A DNA stretch of 64,000 bases from Melieria omissa. Taxonomy: Eukaryota > Arthropoda > Insecta > Diptera > Ulidiidae. Positions 53,976 to 64,000 of this stretch are shown in pieces. The number at the start of each line of letters is the position of its first letter. The stretch's first letter is position 1. The translations under genes were made by a program, and so were the position numbers. The stretch lies in assembly GCA_963971225.1 (NCBI GenBank), contig OZ020269.1, positions 93,957,540-94,021,539 of the forward strand, given 5' to 3'. The notes beneath the pieces are model-generated. The model searched no databases. It was not told where the DNA came from and worked only from the letters and a program-made list of their open reading frames with translations.

Positions 53976-56460
53976 CTAAAATATAGAGAAAACCGCTTTC
54001 CTTTCGGCGATAGCGTTCTCAACAGGATATGGCAAATTTCTGCAAAACTTTTTCCACAGATACAGGAAGTCAACAAAATTGAATTTTTACTATCATAACT
54101 TAACTTAAGAATAATATGACGAAAAAGGTTTTGCTTCACGGAAATTAAATCATGCAACGAAGTAGGTTCATGGTATAAATTATCCTAAATATAGGGGTTA
54201 CTTATCTTCCTTCGATCACTGCTTTGTGAAACTCTTAACGCAGAATATCACGATATATGTGTATTTGGGCACTTGTGAGACGAAATTTTTTCAGCAAGTC
54301 CACTATTTCTACATTAATCTGATTTCTGTTGGAAGCATTCTGAGCATCAACATGTTTAATGTTAGTAATGTTTTATGTATTTATTTTGTTACTAATTCTA
54401 CATTAATCTGATTTATCTTGGAAGCATTTTAATCATCAACCTATTAATAATTTTTTGTATATTTATATAAATTTTTTGCACAATTTTTCAGCAGTTGCCA
54501 GAACTTTCAATCAATAAAACTAGTAACCTTAACACTAAATGACCATTAAGGCAATTTGCAAACTATTAAACGCCTCGGAGCACCTATCAACGCTCGAGTT
54601 TAAACTAACAAAATCGGTGAAAGTTACACCTGAAATTGGATCAACTGGAAAATGGAACGTTTCGATATTGACAAACTTTTCAATTTAAATTTCAGCGTTG
54701 GCCCACAAACCCACCAAAACGCTGAAGAACTAAATATTTTTTAGCAAAAAAAAAATGGCAATTAAGGACAAACTAACAGTGTAGAGCGACAGAAGAGGGA
54801 CACTGAATATGTAACAATAGCAGCGCAATAAAGGTGAACGAGAGAGGGAGGGGACAGCAAGCTTGAAGCCAGCGAGAAAATCAATTCGCAGCGCTGCAGC
54901 CAAGCAGTTGAGTCCAGTTGAGTGTCGATGGTTGTGGGTCGCTGCGTCCAATCTGCTGGAATGTACACGATTTGCAAAAACCTATTAAGTGCTTATTTGG
55001 CGAGCAAACAAAAAACGGCGGAGAGTGAGAAAGGGTGGCAAAAAAATTGAGTTATAAACTTGCAACGAATATGAAAATGAAAATAAAATCGTGTTAGGCT
55101 GCAGGGCCACGTAAACCAATGAGCGACTTAAAAGATGCACAGCAACCAAGCGAATATGTATACAAACATATGCACATATGTATGTACACATATATGTATG
55201 TAAACATGTGCGGCAACATGTAAGAACGATCAGCGTTGTGTGACGGCGCATAGTTCGGCTTCGTTGTGCTTCGTTGCCGGCAGCAATTAATTGCTTTATA
55301 TGGGGTGATAATTTATTAGAACAAAAGGCAACAACAAGCGGCACAAGGAAAAATTCATAACATGGCCCGCACGCCAAAAGGATCTAAGCGGATAACACGA
55401 GCGTTGCGCCACACACACACAAACACATACAATCAAAACCTGCGCCAGGCCCTGGGTCAATCACATCAATTGTGCCGCGCGGGGTCGATGGGTGGGTGGG
55501 TGGTTGTTTGGTTGGTTGCTGGGGCGGTCGGACCGAGGTCAGCGCTGCACGAGCGATTAGAAGCGGCACTTGCTGCAAGGGTTGCTGGCCAGCCAGCAGC
55601 GCTCGCAATCTGATTATACGAGCTCATGCGGCAGTCGACTGCGCACCGCACGCACTCAAGCACACACACACACACACACATACACACATACACACGCATG
55701 CACTCTTGCAGCGGCCTGTGTGTAGCATTTTGTGTTGTTATATTTTTCATCGCCTTCTCTGTCTGCGCCACGCTCTCGCATTCTCGACGCTGTCGCAGTG
55801 CTGTCCGCGGCCGGCAGTGCTGACCCCCGGGGCTCTGGGCATTTATTATGCCAACTAATATGCAATAAATTTTATCAACGCATTTAATCAGGATAATACC
55901 CTGCCGCACGTATTATTCTCACATTTTATGTTGATGATGTGTTTACAAGTGGATGAAAATGTTGCGCCAGCTTTTGCCTTTTTACCACATTTTTTTTTTC
56001 AATATTCATAATTTTTATATTCCTGACATGAATTTTCGTATTGATACGTGTTGGCTACTGTTTGTGAGATCAATAAATGGGAAACAAAAGCCAACTATAA
56101 CTTTAACTATTAAGAAGATATTTGCATTGAGTCTGGGGCGTAGCCAGAACGTGGCCATTGTCAAAGGACAGTGCTGCATTTTTGTAACATTTCTGTTGTG
56201 TCTTCAATTCCATTTCACAATGGAGCTCTTCGTCATTCAATAAAGCGTTGAAATTGTTAAATTTTGTAATGAAAACTTGTGTTTTGTTAACCAAACTTTT
56301 CGCAATCTACAAAACATAATATGTTCAAATAAAAGTTCACAAAATTAAATAAAAAATAATATAAAATAAATTCAAATTTTGGCAGTTCTCAAATTTGACA
56401 TCTGTCGTATATATTTGGTCCGATTAAAACAAATGGAGCGCTGAACAAAAGACACGATTT
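53976..56460. other. non-coding DNA including a GC-rich single-copy-like block
   Basis: 53361-53889 and 53976-54500 show nothing identifiable. 54500-55960 is GC-richer with a (CA)n at 55661-55695 and GGTT/GGGT words at 55485-55525. Overlapping frames on both strands have no domain. 55830-55910 ('gggcatttattatgccaact') has the AT-word look of conserved non-coding DNA. 55960-56460 is AT-rich. Confidence 0.45.
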
Positions 56461-56464
56461 ATTG

Positions 56465-56655
56465 GAGCAAGGAGCAAGATCCATGAAAAATCAACTGACC
56501 ACTATACTTTTGTGTGATTTATTTCTTTGGAGATTTATGAAATCTCTGGTCTTTGCAAATAAACCACAAACAATTACTGAGCTCAAGGCTGAGATCCAAC
56601 ATATTTGTCAAAATGTTCCGAAGATCGAAAAAGAAAAGGAGAAAGACCTGTGATT
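56465..56655 (+). pseudogene. Tc1/mariner-like transposase C-terminal relic
   Basis: The frame gives DLFLWRFMKSLVFANKPQTI, then ELKAEIQHICQNVPK. This resembles the FLWGxxKSLVYxxKPxTIxELKxxI stretch near the C-terminus of IS630/Tc1-mariner transposases. It is short and the upstream DNA is frameshifted. 56656-57109 has no identifiable element. Confidence 0.5.
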
Positions 56656-57289
56656 AGAGCAGCGGTGGCCTTTAATATTTATATATTTAATACATAATCG
56701 GACGACAAAAAGTGATCAGAAACAAATTCAAGATCTTTCGCAAATACCACAAAAAGGGGGACAAGATAAGAACGATACGAAAATAAATTTCAGTAAAACA
56801 ACTGCTGGTTTTATTTTATAGCAACTGAAGTGATTTCCATACATAATGGCTGAATTATCATACATGAGGGCTGAGTTATATATTGAAGAGCACATCATTC
56901 AAATGGCTGCCTCGGCTTTGTTGGCAGTGCCTCAAGCGGTTGATCCATTTTTTGATGACTTGGTCCAATGTATGTGCGGCGTTATTCCGCATTATTATTG
57001 ATTGGCTTATTAACGTAGATCAGGGGCGTAGACAGAACTTGTTTTTGAGGGCGATGGGGGAGTTTAAAAAATGTGTTCCCCTAGTTTATGTAGTATTACA
57101 TGCTTTTTACGAGGTGTGACAATTAAGTAATGATACTGATTTTTTGCCGCGCTTGTGGTAAACCTGCGACCTTGAAATTCCCGTCCCCTTCCCTGGCATG
57201 GTTCCCCTTTCCATTGATATATTTACCATCGCTCTAGCTTGTTTAGTGTCGTGTTGAGTAGACGTGTGTTGGTGGTGCTCGTCACGAAA

Positions 57290-57787
57290 ATGGAAAAACG
57301 AAATCAAGAGCAACGCGTCGCGATAAAATTTTGCGTCAGATTGGGCGAAACAGGTTCGGAAACGTACGCTAAAATTGTAAAAGTGCATGGTGATAGTGCT
57401 CTTAGTCGAAAGATTGCGAAAACGACTCAACAGGGTGCGCCCAGACATCGCTCGTAACTGGATCCTTCATCACGACAACGCGCCGTGCCACACCGCCGTC
57501 AGCGTGTCCCAGTATTTGGCCTCTAAAGGGATCGCCGTGCTGCAACAGCTGCCTTATTCGTCCGATATGTCACCCTGTGCCTTTTTTTGTTCCCTAGAAC
57601 AAAATCTGTGGTCAAAGGAACCCATTTTGAGTCGATTACGGACATCCAGGCGGCCGTGACGAGGGTACTCGCGGACATCCCAGTCGAAGCGTTCCAGAAA
57701 TGTTACGAAGCATGGAAAACGCGCTGGAATCGTTGTATAGCTGCCCAAGGGGACCACTTTGAAGGGGATAGCAGAGTTGTAGAATAA
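57290..57787 (+). pseudogene. mariner transposase with internal deletion
   Basis: It starts at ATG 57290 with an HTH-type N-terminus (QRVAIKFCVRLGETGSETYA). After about 45 codons it jumps, with a frame change, to RVRPDIARNWILHHDNAPCH (second catalytic Asp). The third block reads YSSDMSPCAFF, where the expected Asp is replaced. The C-terminus IQAAVTRVLADIP...FQKCYEAWKTRWNRC ends at stop 57785-57787. The first catalytic Asp block is deleted. It is a dead gene. Its terminal inverted repeats might still be recognised by a related transposase. Confidence 0.85.
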
Positions 57788-57797
57788 GTTTTAAATA

Positions 57798-58777
57798 TAA
57801 GGGAGAGGGCTGGGTTGTGAACCAGGCTGGGGTGTGAACCATTGCCGTTTTTTCTTTCCCTAATTGACATATCGCCAATCTTTCAACTGTCAATTTTGTC
57901 TTATGATATGACTCTGCTTTTGTGGTTACACCGAAGTACAAACACGTATTACTTGTGGCAGCAATCGAGTTTGAAAGACATCGTGTTTGAAAATCGACTG
58001 CGAAAACTTGTATGCTTTTTTTAAAGTGCTATCGAGGTGACTGAGCTTATTGCAAAAAGGTCAATGTAATACATGTTTATTTAGTGTTTTGATTCTATTT
58101 TACGATGCAATATTTGTTTATGTCGAATTATGATTGGAAGTGTCATTTATTTTAAAGTTTCCAAAATGGCATCGTGGTTGGGCTGTGAACCACTGAGGTG
58201 GCTGGGTTATGAACCACCTGTTTTTCGTACTACATTTGTTCTAACACTGTCAAATATGGACGGATATATTAAAATACAGTAATTTTATGTACTTTCACTC
58301 GATTTCGGTGAGTTCACTTGAAGTTGGCCAATGCGAGAACGCGTTCGTATTTCACATGCAAACATTGCGACACCGATAAGGATAAACATTCGAAAAATTT
58401 AGCACTTTCATTCATTGCGATTTTTTTGGCCTAAGTGGTGTCATTATAACTTTTTTTCACCTCTTGAGGCCTCCTGATTAAATAAATTCTCAACTTACTT
58501 AAAAACGATGGGTCTTTTCTTCGTATTTTCCGACTTTAATAGAGATTTTCCAGATGGTTCACAACCCAGCCACTTTTTTGGAAAAGTGAAAAATCAAGTC
58601 CTTAGAAAATTGGACGTAGAGAGGTAAATATCAATCAAAACAGTAATCCGTCTTCATAAAAAAGTTGCGTTTTATATTTACCTTTCCAACGGTATCTTCG
58701 ATTTTTCGATATCTTTATTCTGAGAAAAGTTAGAGCCAAAAAACAAAACCCGGTTCACAACCCAGCCCTCTCCCTTA
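57798..58777. mobile_element. unclassified inverted-repeat element nested in the mariner
   Basis: The ends are perfect 26-bp inverted copies (left 57798-57823, taagggagagggctgggttg; right 58752-58777). The motif 'ggctgggttgtgaacca' recurs: direct near 57808, 57825, 58175 and 58200, inverted near 58556 and 58752. No transposase frame is seen, so it is non-autonomous. No clear target duplication beyond the TAA/TTA ends. Superfamily unknown. Confidence 0.8.
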
Positions 58778-59003
58778 GGATTTTATGGAATCAGTCTCAT
58801 TACTTATTTGTCACACCTCGTAAAATAAATTGCACTTTTTAAATAGGGTATGTTGTGATGGCGCCATTTCTATGTGATGTATGTGGTGTATTTGAAATTG
58901 ACATATTTTCCTTATTTTTAGTAAAAATTTCATGAAATTTGGTTCACTGTAAGCAAAGTTATTGCGTCTGAATTGAAAATATGTTCTTGTCATCGCCACA
59001 AAA

Positions 59004-59710
59004 ATGAGCATCGAACAAAGAGCTAATATTAACTTTTGTTTTAAAATTGTTAAAATTTAAATCGTAACATTTCAATTGATGAACCAAGTATATGCTGAAG
59101 CAGGGTTCATGATTGGTACAAGCGATTTAAAAATGATTGTCAGGACGATGTACATGTTGACTTACATGTTAGCAACTGAAATCAGCGATCACCGCAGATT
59201 CCATCAACACAGTGAGTTAATTCATCAAACATTACATTAAATCACTCAACATCTTACAAATCCTTGAAAATGTAAAATCCTTAGTAACATAAATTTATAG
59301 CATTTTAACTGAACATTTGACTATCGAAAGACGACTCATCAATTGACACTTGTAACTGATTTTTTTTTATTAAAAGTAGAATTTTAAACATTAACCACTC
59401 CCAGTTTTCACCTGATGCGGCACCGTGCGATTTTCAACTTTTCAAGAAATAGCATTTGCTGATGAAAAAAGATCATTAACACGTTGAAGACCGCATCGAA
59501 AAATCTTATTTCTCACAAAGGGACCGGGACCGGATGTTTGATTAAAAAAAAAAAAACAAAAACGGAGTGACCCACCGGTGGGTATGCGGTCTTTAACGTG
59601 TTAAGGACGTAGAAGCTGTCGAAAAGGTTGAACCGACATCCTGAAGGATATCCCAGTTGACGATTTAAAACACTCATTAGACATGCTTTAAGATCATGCA
59701 AATAGTTAAG
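59004..59710 (+). pseudogene. decayed mariner transposase relic
   Basis: It starts ATG at 59004 with SIEQRANINFCFKI, then DWYKRFKND in a shifted frame near 59120. After a long gap, FSPDAAPCDFQLFKK appears near 59405 (third catalytic Asp block). Beyond the inserted TTAA element comes LKDIPVDDLKHSLDML in shifted frames near 59640. Many frameshifts and deletions. 58823-59003 probably belongs to its 5' UTR. Confidence 0.7.
59480..59600. mobile_element. 121-bp TTAA miniature element inside the mariner relic
   Basis: TTAA at 59476-59479 and 59601-59604. The ends CACGTTGAAGACCGCAT on the left and ATGCGGTCTTTAACGTG on the right are inverted with two mismatches. piggyBac-type. Removing it restores contiguity of the mariner C-terminal sequence. 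Confidence 0.85.
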
Positions 59711-60752
59711 TAGTATTGAGTAGTATTGACCAAAAAACTTGGCTTTTATTATTTTTTTAAACGTTCAAAGGCTAAAAGACATTTTTGCTAAGGTGGCAAC
59801 GGACATACCTACCATGCAGAGTGATTGAAAATGTCAAATAATTATAGGCTATGGAGGGTTCTGACTCCCCTACCTCCCCTTTTGCAACACCCCTGGCGTA
59901 GACAATAGATTTGACATAGCCTCAGAGAAATTGATGAACGCTCGCCTTGAGATAAACTTTTTTTTACCACTTCAACTTATTCGTGTACGAAAATCCTGAA
60001 AATCCAATGGGCAGAAATCTTCAAAATATTGTAAATTCAAAGGCTACAAAGATATGGAGCAGTTCAGTGACCGTTTATCTTATGAATCGAAAGTTGAAAA
60101 TAGATCGATAAAAGTGGTTTATCAAAGAGGAAAAGCTAAAGATTGGAACAAGCACTTAATTGGACTCTTTGATATCACAACGGAGAGGCGGCGAAAAAAA
60201 TTAGCATGTTGCACGGATATGGAAAGAAGTTCGTTCAGAGAAAGATCTTCAGACATATAGAGTTCCATTAACAGATGAATGAATGAATGAATAAATGGAT
60301 AAAGTTGTTTATTTTACATTTTGTTTACTAAAGGATTCAGAACTAAAACACTCATCTAGAAAAAACATTGGCTCTGAGGTCGTGTGTAACAACCATGGCC
60401 AACCTTTTTTTTTATCAAAACTTTACAACAATAATGTGCATTGTTTGTTTTCATCTCAATGGGCAACAAAACTTATGTCACAAGTGAGTTTTGGAAAAAA
60501 TATATGTATCACCTTGCAAGGAACTTATCTGAGTAACAATGATTTGTTGTCTACATGGAACAATAAATCAACAAAACTATGTAAAACAGTGCTTACAGAA
60601 ACAACTTTTGCTTCTGGTAAGTTTCTCATAATTAGTCTTTTGATAGATTCTAGAATCTTTAACTCTGGAAACTTGACATTGAAATGGTAGACAGAGAGTA
60701 ATTCAAGTTTATCCCGAAGGAAACAAATTCTCCAAATTGTTTTTTTTTATTA
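59711..60752. other. non-coding DNA, no gene recognised
   Basis: Contains 'cacccctggcgtagac' near 59890, a phrase also seen at 57025 ('caggggcgtagacag'), probably a shared repeat end. A 131-codon plus frame at 60295-60690 has no domain or promoter support. Confidence 0.4.
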
Positions 60753-61676
60753 CACCGTGCGACAAAAATGAAAAAATTTTTTCACACTGGAAAAAATCCA
60801 TATGGGCGTGAAACTAGAGATCAAACATAGTAATACTGCGTACTCAGTTTTTAATTTCTACAGCCTTTGTCCTTTTAAAAGGACTTCAAAATTTCGAAGG
60901 GGATAAAAAATAAAAAAAAATATAAAACACACTTCATCTCGTTATAATACGGCGATATGTATATCAAATGAAAGAGAAATAGCTCAAGAATTTAAATAAA
61001 ATTGACGTTTTATCTATGTTTAAAAAAAGGATATGAAAAAGGTCCTTTGAAACTTTTAATCCTTTATATCCTTGAAAATTTATGGAGAATATTCTTGAAA
61101 AGTAAGTATGTTAAAACCCAAAATCTACTTGATCACGTGTCAAAATTTCATTATTTTAGCTTAATTGATTTTGGATCTATTTATTATTTAAAATACTGAT
61201 ACGCAAATAAATTAGAATTTTTGTACTTCATTAGACTTGCAGGTTCCGGTTTTTTTTTAATAACTTTCGAACCAATAACTTTAGAGTAGTGAAATATTGA
61301 CACGTGATCAAGGAGACCTTGGTTTCTAACATACTAACTTTTCAAGAAAATTAGTTATCAATTTTCAAGGATATAAAGGATTAAAATTTTCAAAGGACCT
61401 TTTTCATATCCTTTTTTTACAAATAGATAAAAGATCGATTTTATTTAAATTCTTGAGCTATTTCTCTTTCATTTGATATACATATCGCCATATTATAATG
61501 AGGTTAAGTATTTTTTATATTTTTTTAATTTTTTATCCCCTTCAAAATTTTAAAGGCCTTTTAAAAGGACAAAGGATGTAGAAATGCAAAACTGAGTACG
61601 CAGTATTACTATGTTTAGTCTCTAGTTTCACGCCCATATGGATTTTTTCCAGTGTGAAAAAGGCTGTCACACAGTG
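60753..61676. mobile_element. 924-bp giant palindrome (foldback-type element), reference copy
   Basis: The left arm (60753 to about 61163) and the inverted right arm (about 61283 to 61676) match closely over ~400 bp; the spacer is ~120 bp. The ends are CACCGTGCGACA and, inverted, CACTGTGTGACA, each next to TTA, suggesting a 3-bp TTA target duplication. Internal marks include 'cacactggaaaaaatcc', 'tatcaaatgaaagagaaata' and 'ttgatcacgtgtca'. No transposase. CACNG ends with a short duplication resemble CMC/Chapaev-type elements, but the superfamily is inference. Confidence 0.88.
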
Positions 61677-63596
61677 TTATTTAATTATAAACGTATCAGC
61701 TTTGAAAACTAGTTAAAGTCATAGAAAATGTTCTTTTAATTAACTAACCCTTTCGGGACTACTGGGGTAATACGTTCCAGCAAGTTTTTTAGGCTTCTCA
61801 AAATAACTATTCAGATTTTATTCAGGCTTGACTCACGAAAAATAATTATTCGAATTGTATGTCTCCGGATAAGAGGATGATTTCAGAACATAATGAGTAT
61901 GCAACATAATTTTGTAGCCCCAATTTTTTAGTTTTCAAAATTAAACTCCGTCCGCAAAAAAGTTGAAGGGGCCTCGGGCATTCTAGTGTTAAATGATTCA
62001 TAACTTCACTGCTGAAATTGGAATGATTTCGGGCGAAAAGTCTTCAAAATTTGATGTAAAACTCAGTTATAAAGAATTAATTATCTTTCTGTTTTTTTAT
62101 TAAGAAAATCTAAAACTCCCACAAACTAAAAATATTCAAAAAACTTCTTAAACCCAAACCAAACATTAAATTAAAAATAAAGTAACAGCACGTGACCGAT
62201 CATCGGCAATTTCCAATCGTTGCAATTGCTCACCAAATCAGCGTCGATTAGTTCGACTATAATAAAGCATACATTTAGGCTGCGTAGGATGTGCTCGCAG
62301 TAATTAAACAGAAGACAACGCCACCACAGGCCGCACAACCCATGTCGGGCGGCGCATATCCCCGCGGGTCATTGCTAAATGCAGACGACGCAAAGCAATA
62401 AATAATGAAAGGCCCCCACACACGCAAACGCTGCACAGTACAATTGAGTGGCCTGCATGGGCGATGCGATGTGTTGCAGCCCGAAAGTAGACAATAATAA
62501 ATGTACAGTCAAGAGGCTTCGAGTGCATAGAAACTGCAAGATGGCGGCAAACATTTAGGGGGGCGGAGTTAGTGACAAGCCATGCCAATGTTGAAAAGCA
62601 TTTGGCGAAAAGTTTCTTTGTTGTTATAATTGTTGTTGTTGTTGTTGTAGCGCTGCTGTTGTCAAAGCAGACACATAAATAGCAACGCGCCGGCGGCAAC
62701 ATAATGAAGCAAATTTATGACGCGTATTTAATGTGCCAAAGCTCCAGAGAGTCGCATGTGTCTGTCTTAACTGATTCGCTAGAATTTTATAGTTTATTAT
62801 CCGCAACTACAACAACAACAACACAGCCGCACAGCCGCACTATGCAGCGGCCAACTGCAGTGTTGGCGCGTTGTTGTTGTGGCGCTGTCTGTTCGATTGT
62901 ATGGGCAGCGTCAATATTTATGTTTGACAAGCGGCGGCCAGTGGCAACAACAATTATGAGAGTTTGAGTATGAATTTATATTTGTTCTGCTTATTGGCAG
63001 CATCACAATTTGTCAGCACTGTGCGCCCACATCGCCGCACGCTGCCAACAGTCATGAAAGCACTTTGACCGCCTCTACTCTCGGCCGCCATTAAATTTAT
63101 CATATTATGACAGTTTGGCTGTAATTATTTTTTGAAGTGATTTACCCGCGACCGCCTCCGCGCTCCATTCAGTTCAGTTGGTGCGGGCAAGACGAGGAAT
63201 TTCTGGTACTGGCTGGTGGCGTGTGGCAGGCAGCATGTGACATGTGGCGTGGGTTTCCTTTGTCAAATTTTTATTGTTCGACTAAAATTGGCTTTGAAGT
63301 CATATTCGAAATTTGTTTTGTATTCTTTCATTTTATTGTATTTAATTTTCAGGGTGACTTGTGCGTCCAGAGCATTTCAAGGCAATGTGGGCGCCTGCAA
63401 TAGGGTTGGATTTTCTTTGACTTCCTTTCAATATCAATTTTCATAGTGCGTCATCGTTATTTATACATTAAAGCGAAAAATTATCACTTTTATTGACTTT
63501 GAATAATGATATGTTTTTCAAATGTCGATACTAAAATGTGAGGGAAAAGAATAAATCAATCAGTCAATTGCCACTCAGTTTATATATGACATTACT
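61677..63596. other. non-coding DNA including a single-copy-like block
   Basis: 61677-62160 is AT-rich. 62160-63500 has CAA/TTG runs (62625-62650, 62800-62825) and AT-word clusters such as 'ccattaaatttatcatatta' (63088-63107), resembling conserved regulatory DNA. No frame carries a domain. Confidence 0.45.
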
Positions 63597-63662
63597 CATT
63601 TACTTACTTAACTGATTATGACAACTCGTTAACGGGTTCCCGCCTACTGCAAAAGTTCTTAC
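63597..63662 (-). mobile_element. RTE-like LINE 3' tail, third copy
   Basis: On the minus strand 'gggaacccgttaacgagttg' and 'cagttaagtaagta' match the 3' end at 36870-36905 ('gtaacccgataacgggttgt', 'cagttaagtaagtaag'). Only the tail remains. Confidence 0.65.
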
Positions 63663-63679
63663 CAGGATCTAGGAGGAGA

Positions 63680-63702
63680 TCTCCTGGTCTGGCAACACTG
63701 CC
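63680..63702. repeat. hAT-like element end fragment
   Basis: 'tctggcaacactg' repeats the right end of the element at 5820-6626. 'ggagatctcc' just before is palindromic. No partner end is found. Confidence 0.35.
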
Positions 63703-63836
63703 GTCCACCTCCAACTACTGCGTGGAATATCTTTTTCAGCGGAGCTCTTTCGTCCATATGGGAGTCATGTGAGATACTCGGAATAATTGAGTTCCTTGTT
63801 CACTACTCTAGGCAGCAGAGGCCAACAAGGTTTAAC

Positions 63837-63979
63837 CCTTTCGCTACGACTCTATGCTAAGCGTTTGCATAAACTTTAGTTTCAACGTTTTGGAGACAAT
63901 TTTTGGTTGACTTCACGATAGAGTTCAGGGTCAACTGAACATGCCACGGGACACCAATGGCCCTGTAGTAGTGAAAGGG
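63837..63979. mobile_element. 143-bp TTAA miniature element
   Basis: TTAA at 63833-63836 and 63980-63983. The ends CCCTTTCGCTAC on the left and GTAGTGAAAGGG on the right are inverted with one mismatch. piggyBac-type, no coding capacity. Confidence 0.82.
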
Positions 63980-64000
63980 TTAAGTTAATGGATAAGTGGT

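Larger units (their letters stand above)
57110..58820 (+). mobile_element. deleted mariner element carrying a foreign insert
   Basis: Flanked by TA at 57108-57109 and 58821-58822. The ends CGAGGTGTGACAA on the left and TTTGTCACACCTCG on the right are inverted copies, extending with few mismatches through 'aagtaatgaKactgatt'. It carries a broken transposase gene and, directly after its stop, a ~980-bp insertion (57798-58777). Without that insert the element is about 730 bp, so much of the transposase is gone. Confidence 0.88.

Noticed and set aside
60295..60690. 131-codon plus-strand frame
   Set aside because: Composition is AT-driven, with no signal peptide, domain or promoter elements recognisable.

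Overview
This window reads as euchromatic or intergenic/intronic DNA of a schizophoran fly, possibly a tephritid. The evidence is the transposon spectrum (errantivirus, RNase H-bearing LINE, RTE-like LINE, mariner, TTAA elements, hAT miniatures, tRNA-derived SINEs) and the CAA/CAG-rich, AT-rich single-copy DNA between insertions. The species assignment is inference. I found no multi-exon host gene. One small single-exon gene for a secreted peptide (45137-45352, minus strand) is the only host coding candidate I can support.

The centre is a complete insect endogenous retrovirus (errantivirus, Gypsy/Ty3 group) at 17362-25339. It has two 513-bp LTRs that are identical base for base, a TATA target duplication, a primer site, a leader of repeats, open gag, pol and env frames, and a polypurine tract. 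Gag joins pol through a -1 slippery heptamer. Env has no ATG of its own, but a short upstream leader exon with a matching splice donor and acceptor could supply one. The LTR carries four 68-bp repeats, each built around a near-perfect palindrome.

Left part (1-17 kb): LINE 3'-end relics, an interspersed repeat made of ~140-bp units (1835-3725) holding a TTAA miniature element, a hAT-like miniature element with a duplicated end (5820-6626), two SINEs, a mariner relic, and a 5'-truncated LINE with an open RT-RNase H frame and a 10-bp target duplication (10639-12784). Middle (25-45 kb): a solo LTR inside a palindromic element, a full-length dead mariner (29464-30777), pentanucleotide (CACAT)n, SINE and LINE relics, an RTE-like fragment with a 13-bp target duplication, and about 1.5 kb of GGGATA/GGGACT hexanucleotide repeats. 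Right part (45-64 kb): the peptide gene, hAT miniatures, (TTTTA)n, SINEs with a 13-bp target duplication, nested mariners carrying a foreign insert, a 924-bp giant palindrome, and two more TTAA miniature elements.

Two relationships stand out. The SINEs end in the same ~65-bp tail and hairpin as the RNase H LINE, the usual sign that a LINE mobilises a SINE. A palindromic element family, best preserved at 60753-61676, recurs at least five more times and is cut by later insertions whose empty sites can be read from paralogous copies in this window. Between the insertions lie transposon-poor blocks (about 4.6-5.8, 13.6-16.0, 27.4-28.6, 33.2-34.0, 37.4-38.5, 41.0-42.0, 48.0-48.8, 49.6-50.4, 54.5-55.9 and 62.2-63.5 kb) that look like ancestral non-coding DNA, perhaps cis-regulatory.
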